6,804 nucleotides of DNA from an uncultured Planctomycetaceae bacterium (GTDB lineage: Bacteria; Planctomycetota; Planctomycetia; Pirellulales; UBA1268): the NCBI GenBank assembly GCA_937926325.1, contig CALAZQ010000013.1, positions 1-6,804 of the forward strand, written 5' to 3'. Positions 1 to 5,726 of this stretch are shown piece by piece (the stretch's first letter is position 1; the number at the start of each line of letters is the position of its first letter). The notes below the pieces were generated by a model, which saw nothing but the letters and a program-made list of their open reading frames with translations, did not search any database and was not told where the DNA came from. The translations under genes were made by a program, and so were the position numbers.

Positions 1-2222
1 ACGAGGTGATGGACGGCCTCAAGCATCAGCTCGGCATCGAGAACGACACCGACCTTACGGAAGAGGCCCTCCGCGAGCTGATCAAGCGGTACTTCCGCCT
101 GATCAAGGACCGGACCGGCAAGAGCTTCCCGCAAGATCCCCTCAAGCAGCTGCTCGGAGCTGTCGGGGCTGTCTTCGGCAGCTGGATGAACGAGCGGGCC
201 ATTCTCTACCGACGGAAGTACAAAATCCCGGACGAGTGGGGCACCGCCGTCAATGTGCAGAGCATGGTCTTCGGCAACATGGGCGACGATTGCGCCACCG
301 GCGTGGCCTTCACCCGCGACCCCGCCACCGGTGAAGACACCTTCTACGGCGAATACCTCGTCAACGCCCAGGGCGAAGACGTCGTCGCTGGTGTCCGCAC
401 GCCGCTGCCGGTTGCGGAAATGGCCCATGACCCGGTCTTTGCCAATACCTACAAAGAGCTGGAAAAGGTCCGGCAGCGACTCGAGAAGAAGTTCGGCGAT
501 GTCCAGGACTTCGAATTCACGGTCGAAAAGAAAAAGCTCTACATGCTGCAGACCCGCAACGGCAAGCGGACCGCCCTGGCCTATGTGAAGATCGCCCACG
601 ATATGGTCAAGCAGAAGCTGATGACCCCCGCGCACGCGATTACCTCGGCCGACCCTGACGCCCTGTCGCAGCTGCTCGCCCCGATCTTCGACCGGAAGGC
701 CTATGAGGCTGCCAAGAAGGAAGGCCGGCTGCTTTCGACCGGTCTGCCCGCCGGGCCCGGTGCCGCTGCCGGCACCCTGGTTTTTACGGCCGAAAAAGCC
801 GAGAAGCTCGCCGAAGCGGGTGAGCGGGTGGTGCTGGCCCGGGTCGAGACCAGCCCTGAGGATCTCCGCGGGATGATCGCCGCCGAGGGGATTTTGACCA
901 GCCGGGGTGGCGTCTCAAGCCATGCTGCTCTCGTCGCCCGTCAGATGGGTAAGGTCTGTGTCGCCGGTGCCGGTGAGATCGTCATCGACTACGCCAAGGG
1001 CACGCTCAGCTGCGCCGGCCATACGCTGAAAGAGGGCGACGCGATCGCCATCAACGGCAGCACCGGTGAGGTCTTTGCCGGTGACATCGAGACGGCCGAC
1101 AGCGAACTGAAGCAGGTGCTGGTCAGCGGCACGATGAAGCCGAAGGAGTCGGAGGTTTTCCAGTACTACGACTTCATCATGAAGCTGGCCGACAAGCATC
1201 GGAAGCTCGGCCTGCGGACCAATGCCGACACTCCGGAGCAGGTGCGGCAGGCGATCGCCTTCGGTGCCGAAGGCATCGGCCTGACCCGGACCGAGCACAT
1301 GTTTTTCGAAGGGGACCGCATTGACGCGATGCGGGAGATGATCCTGGCCGAAACCGAAGAGGCCCGCCGCGAAGCCCTCGAAAAGCTGCTGCCCTACCAG
1401 CGGGACGACTTCGAGGGCATCTTCCGGGCCCTGGAAGGCCGGCCAGCCACCATCCGGCTGCTCGATCCGCCGCTGCACGAATTCGTGCCACACGACGAGA
1501 AGTCGCAGGCCGACCTGGCCAAGAAGCTGAAACTCAAACCCGACGTGGTTGCCAAGAGGGTGGCCTCGCTGCATGAGTTCAACCCGATGCTGGGCCATCG
1601 TGGCTGCCGGCTGGGCATCAGCTATCCCGAGATTTCGGCGATGCAGGCCCGAGCCATCTTTGAGGCGGCGGCCAAGGTCCAGAAGGCCGGCATCAAGGTC
1701 GCACCCGAAATCATGGTGCCGCTGGTTGGCTTCAAGAAGGAGCTCGACAACCAGGTGGCGGTGATTCACGAGACCGCCAAGCAGGTACAGAAGGAGACCG
1801 GCCAGAAGATCAAGTATCTCGTCGGCACGATGATCGAAATTCCGCGGGGGGCCCTCACCGCCGACGAGATCGCCGAGACCGCCGAGTTCTTCTCGTTCGG
1901 CACGAACGACCTCACCCAGACGACGCTCGGCATGAGCCGCGACGACATGGGCTCGTTCCTGGCGAAATACACCGAAGAAGGCATCTTCAAGGCCAATCCC
2001 TTCGCCTCGATCGACATCACCGGCGTGGGCCAGTTGATGAAGATCGCCGTCGAGAAGGGCCGCAGCAGCCGCGAGAAGATCAAACTGGGCATCTGCGGCG
2101 AGCACGGTGGTGACCCGCACTCGGTGCACTTCTGCCATGCGATCGGGCTCGACTATGTCAGCTGCTCACCCTTCCGGGTGCCGGTGGCCCGCTTGGCGGC
2201 AGCCCAGGCAGCCCTCAAGTAG
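1..2222 (+). CDS. ppdK: pyruvate, phosphate dikinase, 5'-truncated by window edge
   Basis: Cytosolic enzyme interconverting pyruvate + ATP + Pi with PEP + AMP + PPi. The reading frame is open from the left edge (first full codon at base 3), and 738 residues from codon 6 are visible. Known PPDKs have about 870-900 residues, so roughly 140-150 residues of the N-terminal nucleotide-binding domain are missing. Counting from codon 6: the rest of the ATP-grasp domain ([25 protein letters not shown]); the swivelling phosphohistidine domain with [12 protein letters not shown], catalytic His306; then the PEP/pyruvate TIM barrel with Arg428 ([10 protein letters not shown]), Arg484 ([10 protein letters not shown]), metal ligands Glu611 (MIEIPRG) and Asp635 (FGTNDLTQ), and catalytic Cys697 ([10 protein letters not shown]). 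These correspond to H455, R561, R617, E745, D769 and C831 of the Clostridium symbiosum enzyme. All key residues in the visible part are intact, so it should be active. The residue two before the histidine is Ser, where Thr is usual. It may be cotranscribed with the transporter 40 bases downstream. Confidence 0.97.
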   Translation, partial: EVMDGLKHQLGIENDTDLTEEALRELIKRYFRLIKDRTGKSFPQDPLKQLLGAVGAVFGSWMNERAILYRRKYKIPDEWGTAVNVQSMVFGNMGDDCATGVAFTRDPATGEDTFYGEYLVNAQGEDVVAGVRTPLPVAEMAHDPVFANTYKELEKVRQRLEKKFGDVQDFEFTVEKKKLYMLQTRNGKRTALAYVKIAHDMVKQKLMTPAHAITSADPDALSQLLAPIFDRKAYEAAKKEGRLLSTGLPAGPGAAAGTLVFTAEKAEKLAEAGERVVLARVETSPEDLRGMIAAEGILTSRGGVSSHAALVARQMGKVCVAGAGEIVIDYAKGTLSCAGHTLKEGDAIAINGSTGEVFAGDIETADSELKQVLVSGTMKPKESEVFQYYDFIMKLADKHRKLGLRTNADTPEQVRQAIAFGAEGIGLTRTEHMFFEGDRIDAMREMILAETEEARREALEKLLPYQRDDFEGIFRALEGRPATIRLLDPPLHEFVPHDEKSQADLAKKLKLKPDVVAKRVASLHEFNPMLGHRGCRLGISYPEISAMQARAIFEAAAKVQKAGIKVAPEIMVPLVGFKKELDNQVAVIHETAKQVQKETGQKIKYLVGTMIEIPRGALTADEIAETAEFFSFGTNDLTQTTLGMSRDDMGSFLAKYTEEGIFKANPFASIDITGVGQLMKIAVEKGRSSREKIKLGICGEHGGDPHSVHFCHAIGLDYVSCSPFRVPVARLAAAQAALK

Positions 2223-2262
2223 CCACGGCTCGCGGCAGCTCGCCGTTCCCTGAAACTCCGGC

Positions 2263-3693
2263 ATGGAACTCACCTACGAAGCCACCGCGCTCGCCTGGAT
2301 TGTGGCGGGCGTGGTGGTGCTCTGGGTGACCGAGGTGATCCCCCTGCCGGTGTCGGCCTTGCTCGCAGCCTCGGCCTGCGTCGTCGCCGGAGTCGCGCCG
2401 GCGGCTGATGTCTTCAGCTCGTTTTCCAAGCCGCTGGTCTTTCTGTTCATCGGCTCGTTCATGCTGGCCGAGGCGATCCGGGTGCACCGGCTCGACCGCC
2501 GGCTGGCCTTTGCCGTACTGGCGCTGCCGTTCGTAGGCGAGCGGCCGGTGCGGATCATGCTGGCGGTCGCCATCGTCTCGGGGGTCGTCAGCGGCTTTAT
2601 CTCCAACACGGCGACAACCGCGATGATGGTGGCGATCGTGGTCGGCATGCTTGATGCCGTGGAAGAGGCGGGTCGGCGGGCCGGCCGCAGCCCCGACCCT
2701 CGGTTTGCCACCGGCCTGCTGCTGGCGGTCGCCTTTGCCGCCTCCATCGGCGGGCTGACCACACCGATCGGGACCCCGCCAAACGTGATCGGCCTGGCCT
2801 TCATCCGCGAACAGCTGGGCATCCAGATCAGCTTTTTCGAGTGGTGCCTGGTGGGTGGCCCGGTGGCGTTCAGCCTGATCGGGCTGGCCACCCTGCTGCT
2901 GGCGGTGGCTTTCCCGGCAGGCGTGAGCCGGATCGAGGGGATGAGCCGGCTGGTGGCTGACGAGCGGCGGCAGCTCGGAGCCTGGACGGTCGCCCAGCGA
3001 TCGACGGCCGTGGCCTTCGGCGTGACCGTCAGCCTCTGGGTGATTCCCGGCCTGCTCACGCTGTTGCTGGGGTCCGATCACCCGGCGGCCCAGTGGTTCC
3101 GTCAACATATTCCCGAAGGGGTGGCGGCCATCCTGGGGGCGATCCTGCTCTTTCTGCTGCCGGGCGACCGGCCTGCCGGGACGGCCCGCCGCCCCCGAGT
3201 GCTCACCTGGCAGCAGGCAGCCGGCATCGACTGGGGCATCATCCTGCTCTACGGCGGTGGCATGGCCCTTGGCTCACTCGCCTTTCAGACCGGCTTGGCC
3301 GAGGCGGTCGGTCGCAGCCTGACCAGCTGGCTGCCGCAGGATGCCGGCAGCTGGCTGCTGGTCGCCGCCGCCGCGGTGGTGGCGGTCTTCACCAGCGAGT
3401 TCACCAGCAACACCGCCAGTGCCAACATGGTGGTGCCGGTGGCCATTGCGTTGGCGACCGCTTCGGGCGGTGAGCCGCTCACCGCGGCGATCGCGGCGAC
3501 CCTGGCGGCCAGTCTCGGCTTCATGATGCCGGTCAGCACGCCCTGCAATGCCATTGTCTACGGCACCGGACGGGTGCCGCTGCGGGCGATGATGAAGGCC
3601 GGTGTGCTGCTCGATCTGGCCGGGGCGATCGTGGTCACCACCGTTGTCGTGCTGCTGGTGCCGCTGATTTTTCGTGGCTACATGCCGGGCTGA
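2263..3693 (+). CDS. DASS/SLC13-family sodium:anion symporter
   Basis: Polytopic inner-membrane protein of 476 residues, expected to couple Na+ entry to uptake of a dicarboxylate, tricarboxylate or sulfate; the sequence does not decide the substrate. Two inverted repeats each carry the family's SNT signature, at 114-116 (GFISNTATTAMM) and 382-384 (FTSNTASANMVVP). Each is followed by a TP-rich helix break, TPIGTPPN at 167-174 and TPCNAIVYGTG at 426-436. WVTEVIPLPVSALL near residue 21 is also typical. VcINDY, the best-studied bacterial member, has 462 residues with its SNT motifs at 151 and 377. Here the first SNT lies about 37 residues earlier, so the usual first transmembrane segment appears absent. 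The ATG start is forced: an in-frame TGA lies at 2251-2253, nine bases upstream. No clear Shine-Dalgarno precedes it, so translation may depend on the PPDK message. The 3' end overlaps the convergent minus-strand gene by 16 bases. Family assignment is secure; substrate is open. Confidence 0.93.
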   Translation: MELTYEATALAWIVAGVVVLWVTEVIPLPVSALLAASACVVAGVAPAADVFSSFSKPLVFLFIGSFMLAEAIRVHRLDRRLAFAVLALPFVGERPVRIMLAVAIVSGVVSGFISNTATTAMMVAIVVGMLDAVEEAGRRAGRSPDPRFATGLLLAVAFAASIGGLTTPIGTPPNVIGLAFIREQLGIQISFFEWCLVGGPVAFSLIGLATLLLAVAFPAGVSRIEGMSRLVADERRQLGAWTVAQRSTAVAFGVTVSLWVIPGLLTLLLGSDHPAAQWFRQHIPEGVAAILGAILLFLLPGDRPAGTARRPRVLTWQQAAGIDWGIILLYGGGMALGSLAFQTGLAEAVGRSLTSWLPQDAGSWLLVAAAAVVAVFTSEFTSNTASANMVVPVAIALATASGGEPLTAAIAATLAASLGFMMPVSTPCNAIVYGTGRVPLRAMMKAGVLLDLAGAIVVTTVVVLLVPLIFRGYMPG

Positions 3694-4112
3694 ACCGGCA
3701 TGCCACAGTGACGGCAGCGGGGCAGGGCAATCGGCTCGGGGGAGGGCATGAAGCCCTTCCGCCAGCCATTGAAACGCGGGAATGCCGGCGGCAGTTCCAG
3801 GCAGTGCTCGCGGGCCTCCTGCCTGGCCCCCAACTGGCTCCAGGCATCGGCATGGAACATGTTCGGCGGCGGGCAGCAGGGCCGGTTGCAGCAGGGGCCG
3901 GCGACATTGCCGTGCCAGGCTGGTTGACGGTTGGCCTGGCAGTCGCAGTCGGCAGTTGCCGGCAGCGGCCCGTCGAAGGTCAACCCGCCCGATTCGTAGA
4001 CGATCTCATCGGCAGTGGCCAGGCCGGCCAGCGGCAGCAGGAGCACAACGAGACAGCCGAGTCGCCGCCACGGGAAGGCAAACCGCTGCTTGGTCTGAGG
4101 CAGATGATTCAT
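3678..4112 (-). CDS. small cysteine-rich exported protein, function unknown
   Basis: Hypothetical protein of 144 residues; I do not recognise the family. The start at 4112 (ATG) was preferred over upstream in-frame starts because an AGGGAG Shine-Dalgarno lies 8 bases before it and a signal peptide begins directly at it. The signal has basic residues up to about Arg17, a hydrophobic core CLVVLLLPLAGLA (20-32) and an Ala-Thr-Ala signal peptidase I site at 32-34. Cys20 sits at the start of the core, so it is not a lipobox. The predicted mature chain of 110 residues has nine cysteines: CDC (56, 58), CCNRPCC (74, 75, 79, 80), Cys104 and a terminal CRHC (133-136). Paired and CxxC cysteines suggest disulfides or metal binding (inference). 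Third codon positions are strongly G/C, as in a real gene, and the opposite-strand frames show no recognisable motif. The 3' end overlaps the convergent transporter gene. Confidence 0.72.
   Translation of the reverse strand: MNHLPQTKQRFAFPWRRLGCLVVLLLPLAGLATADEIVYESGGLTFDGPLPATADCDCQANRQPAWHGNVAGPCCNRPCCPPPNMFHADAWSQLGARQEAREHCLELPPAFPRFNGWRKGFMPSPEPIALPRCRHCGMPVQPGM
3681..3702. terminator. inverted repeat at convergent gene ends, possible bidirectional terminator
   Basis: CATGCCGG at 3681-3688 and CCGGCATG at 3695-3702 form a perfect 8-bp stem with a 6-base loop (GCTGAA). The repeat straddles the plus-strand transporter stop (3691-3693) and lies within the last codons of the minus-strand gene, whose stop is at 3678-3680. 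Perfect pairing means it folds in RNA from either strand. Neither side has a T-tract, so it is not a canonical intrinsic terminator. Position and symmetry suggest a shared 3'-end hairpin, but the function is inferred. Confidence 0.4.
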
Positions 4113-4120
4113 CGGTTTGG

Positions 4121-4126
4121 CTCCCT
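4121..4126 (-). promoter_or_regulatory. Shine-Dalgarno of the cysteine-rich protein gene
   Basis: Read on the minus strand this is AGGGAG, 8 bases before the ATG at 4112-4110. It decides the start: the upstream in-frame extension to 4310 has no comparable site and adds 66 residues of low-complexity character that would bury the signal peptide. Confidence 0.75.
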
Positions 4127-4378
4127 GTGACTTCTGCAGGATTGTGGCAGCGGTATGGATACTCGAACACGGCTCTCCCGCAGGAGACCGCCCACCAACA
4201 TCGTGGGCGTTGGCGTCGGCGCCAGTGCGGATAACACTTCCGTCGCCACCATCGGGTGGGATCGACCACCGGCAGCTCCTGTATGAGGGCGGCGTCGAAA
4301 GGTTGCCCAATGGCGATTACAACGAACGATCTGATCGCTCGGCACGTATGACCTGGCGAAGGGGTGACGGCAGCGATT

Positions 4379-4429
4379 CCACAGGCTTGGCGGGGAGGCC
4401 GCAAAAGCCTTGGTTTTCCTCTGTTTTTT
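4379..4429 (+). terminator. possible intrinsic terminator upstream of the DUF1559 promoter
   Basis: A stem pairs AGGCTT (4383-4388) with AAGCCT (4405-4410). It extends outward by CCA/TGG (4379-4381 with 4411-4413) across one bulged C, and inward by GCGG/CCGC (4390-4393 with 4399-4402) around a GGAGG loop. A T-rich run follows, with TTTT at 4414-4417 and six T at 4424-4429. The polarity fits plus-strand RNA. No plus-strand gene lies directly upstream, so it would stop read-through from the transporter gene (antisense to the cysteine-rich gene) or end an unannotated small RNA. The stem is interrupted, which keeps confidence low. Confidence 0.4.
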
Positions 4430-4479
4430 CGTGCCGTTTTCGCTCGGCGAGACGAGGCTGAAAAATTCTGGGAAATTGC

Positions 4480-4508
4480 TTGACGCCGACGACGATTTCG
4501 GCCATAAA
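4480..4508 (+). promoter_or_regulatory. sigma70-like promoter of the DUF1559 gene
   Basis: TTGACG at 4480-4485 (five of six matches to the -35 consensus), a 17-base spacer, then CATAAA at 4503-4508 (four of six matches to the -10 consensus). Transcription would start near 4515, giving a leader of about 104 bases. An imperfectly placed inverted repeat, GCCGA-N8-TCGGC at 4485-4502, fills the spacer and could be an operator, though five-base arms may be chance. Confidence 0.5.
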
Positions 4509-4525
4509 CGCAACAGCGTTGCACA

Positions 4526-4596
4526 TGCGACCTTGTCGCAGGTAGAGCGAAACTGCCTGGCTCTGCCATTCGTATTGTCCTGATCATTGAATACGA
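4526..4596 (+). promoter_or_regulatory. structured 5' leader with three consecutive stem-loops
   Basis: Three hairpins follow one another almost without gaps. First: TGCGAC (4526-4531) with GTCGCA (4535-4540), 3-base loop. Second: GGTAGAGC (4541-4548) with GCTCTGCC (4560-4567), eight pairs including one U-G wobble, 11-base loop. Third: TCGTATT (4570-4576) with AATACGA (4590-4596), seven perfect pairs, 13-base loop containing the palindrome TGATCA. The third stem ends six bases before the Shine-Dalgarno of the DUF1559 gene. The wobble would be an A-C mismatch in the opposite strand's RNA, favouring plus-strand function. It matches no riboswitch class I know. It could control mRNA stability or translation (inference). 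Confidence 0.5.
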
Positions 4597-4602
4597 CCCA
4601 AT

Positions 4603-4608
4603 AAGGAG
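4603..4608 (+). promoter_or_regulatory. Shine-Dalgarno of the DUF1559 gene
   Basis: AAGGAG lies 10 bases before the ATG at 4619 and fixes that start. It is one of only two clear ribosome sites in the window; the transporter and the LarA-like gene have none visible. Confidence 0.8.
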
Positions 4609-4618
4609 CACCCTTGCC

Positions 4619-5596
4619 ATGACCGCCAACCGCGTTCAATCCGTTACCTCAGGTTCACCGTCGCCCCGAACCGCCTTTACCCTGATCGAGCTGCTGGTCG
4701 TGATCGCCATCATCGGCGTGCTTGTCGGCCTGTTGCTGCCGGCCGTCCAGCAGGCCCGGGAGGCGGCCCGACGGACGGCCTGCTCGAACAACATGAAGCA
4801 GATCGGCCTGGCCCTGCACAACTATGCCCACAGTCACCGTGAGCGGCTGCCGACGGGCTGGGTGGGTGAATACGAGAACGGTGAAATTCACGGCGATGAA
4901 GGCCCCGGCTGGGGCTGGGCTTCGCAGCTGCTGCCCTTCATGGAAGAGAACGCAATCTACGATGGGATGAATTTTGATCAGGCAATCGGGCATGCCGACA
5001 ACGATGATGCCCGCGTCGCCGTCATCTCGACTTTTCTCTGCCCTTCTGACTCATTCGGCACAGACAAGCTTTTCTTTCCCGGTGACGACGGTGCTGGCAG
5101 CAATGATGACGAGGAGGCACCCGATGCCACCCCTGGTGCAGTGCAGTTCGCCCGCAGCAACTATCCGGGCATGTTTGGGGCTGAGCACATGGCCCATGAT
5201 CATGGCGGCGGCGGCGATGGTGTCGAACCAAGCGAGGGTGATGGCACCTTTGTCGCGAACACCGGTCTCGACAAGGGCATTTTCTTCCGTCATTTCACCG
5301 ACGGCCTGAGCAAGACGATTGCGGTGGGTGAACGCGACAGCCGGATGGGCGGCAGCCTCTGGATCGGTATGGCGGAGGGAAAAAGTGCCGCTATGTCCCG
5401 GGTTGTTGGGGTGGGCGAACATCTCTTCAACTCCGCAGACCCGCACTTCGAGGACTTCTACAGCCAGCACCCTGGGGGCATGAATGTGGTCTTTGCGGAC
5501 GGCCATGTTGCCTTCCTGTCGAACTCGATTGGTGAGACCACTTTCCAGGCACTGGCCACTCGATCCGGTGGTGAGCCGGTGAGCAGCGACTACTGA
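4619..5596 (+). CDS. DUF1559 protein with prepilin-like N-terminus and H-X9-DG motif
   Basis: Exported or surface-associated protein of 325 residues, of the family that planctomycetes carry in many copies; the molecular role of the family is not established. A short positively charged leader ends at Ala19, followed by Phe20, Glu24 (position +5) and a hydrophobic helix (LIELLVVIAIIGVLVGLLL, 22-40), as in type IV prepilins cleaved by a PilD-type peptidase. PAVQQAREAARR and NNMKQIGLALHNY (about 41-69) form the conserved helix and start of DUF1559. The C-terminal H-X9-DG motif is His284 to Asp294-Gly295 (HPGGMNVVFADG). The residue before the cleavage point is Ala, not the canonical Gly. A central stretch carries an acidic run (GDDGAGSNDDEEAPDA, 155-170) and a His/Gly-rich run (HMAHDHGGGGDG, 190-201) that could bind metal, which is inference. 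It has its own promoter, structured leader and strong ribosome site, and is followed by a stem-loop, so it is probably a single-gene transcript. Confidence 0.95.
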   Translation: MTANRVQSVTSGSPSPRTAFTLIELLVVIAIIGVLVGLLLPAVQQAREAARRTACSNNMKQIGLALHNYAHSHRERLPTGWVGEYENGEIHGDEGPGWGWASQLLPFMEENAIYDGMNFDQAIGHADNDDARVAVISTFLCPSDSFGTDKLFFPGDDGAGSNDDEEAPDATPGAVQFARSNYPGMFGAEHMAHDHGGGGDGVEPSEGDGTFVANTGLDKGIFFRHFTDGLSKTIAVGERDSRMGGSLWIGMAEGKSAAMSRVVGVGEHLFNSADPHFEDFYSQHPGGMNVVFADGHVAFLSNSIGETTFQALATRSGGEPVSSDY

Positions 5597-5625
5597 GTGT
5601 GAACTGAAACCCAGGTCAGCCCCCT

Positions 5626-5669
5626 GGCGGCGGAACGGCACGGCAAAAACCGGCCGCTGTTTCGCCGCC
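5626..5669 (+). terminator. long stem-loop behind the DUF1559 gene, probable terminator
   Basis: GGCGGCGGAACGGC (5626-5639) pairs with GCTGTTTCGCCGCC (5656-5669): 14 consecutive pairs, two of them G-U wobbles. Three further pairs (5642-5644 with 5653-5655) extend it after a two-base bulge, leaving an 8-base loop. It begins 29 bases after the DUF1559 stop. Both wobbles would be mismatches in minus-strand RNA, so it is adapted to plus-strand transcripts. No T-tract follows, so it is either a terminator without a U-tract or an RNA-stabilising 3' hairpin. Confidence 0.55.
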
Positions 5670-5726
5670 CGGGGTTGAGCCCTACACTGCAGGTATCGTG
5701 CTAGCCTTCGCCGCAGTGTCTCGCTC

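Larger units (their letters stand above)
4113..4618. other. divergent intergenic spacer, 506 bases
   Basis: No credible gene lies between the minus-strand cysteine-rich protein and the plus-strand DUF1559 gene. Several frames stay open on both strands, but their products are Arg-, Ser- and Pro-rich without motifs, as expected for GC-rich noncoding DNA. Bases 4113-4378 hold the minus-strand ribosome site and otherwise nothing I can name. I searched by eye for a minus-strand promoter and found none convincing. Bases 4379-4618 hold a terminator-like hairpin with a T-tract, a sigma70-like promoter, a three-hairpin leader and a ribosome site, all on the plus strand. Confidence 0.7.

Noticed and set aside
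915..2138. A 407-codon open frame on the minus strand inside the PPDK gene
   Set aside because: It is the antisense shadow of a gene with intact catalytic motifs on the plus strand; its product is His/Leu/Gly-rich without recognisable domains. Such frames are common opposite GC3-rich genes.
2225..2246. ACGGC/GCCGT hairpin between PPDK and the transporter gene as a terminator
   Set aside because: The stem is only five pairs with an interrupted interior and no T-tract; too weak to claim in GC-rich DNA.
2215..3108. Minus-strand open frames of 297 and 261 codons across the transporter
   Set aside because: Low-complexity Arg/Gln/His-rich or Ser/Thr/Ala-rich products lying opposite a well-supported membrane protein.
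4150..4195. Possible minus-strand tRNA, from a TTCGAGT stretch and short complementary arms
   Set aside because: No 7-bp acceptor stem, no pairing T-arm, and no D- or anticodon arm of normal size.
4327..4337. CGATC-T-GATCG palindrome as an operator
   Set aside because: Five-base arms are expected about once by chance in a spacer this size, and no promoter lies nearby.
4530..4600. Possible plus-strand tRNA, because GGTAGAGC resembles a D-arm and three hairpins are present
   Set aside because: The 5' and 3' ends do not pair, there is no T-loop consensus, and the loops are 3, 11 and 13 bases.
4006..4639. Minus-strand frames of 207 and 176 codons and a plus-strand frame of 114 codons in the divergent spacer
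   Set aside because: Products are Arg/Ser/Pro-rich with no motifs, no ribosome sites were seen, and the frames overlap the promoter, leader and signal-peptide gene.
5611..5627. CCAGG/CCTGG hairpin just after the DUF1559 stop
   Set aside because: It has only five pairs and overlaps the far stronger 14-bp stem starting at 5626.
5675..5704. TTGAGC with TGCTAG as a promoter for the LarA-like gene
   Set aside because: The -10 match is poor and the spacer is 18 bases; no better alternative was found, so no promoter is claimed.
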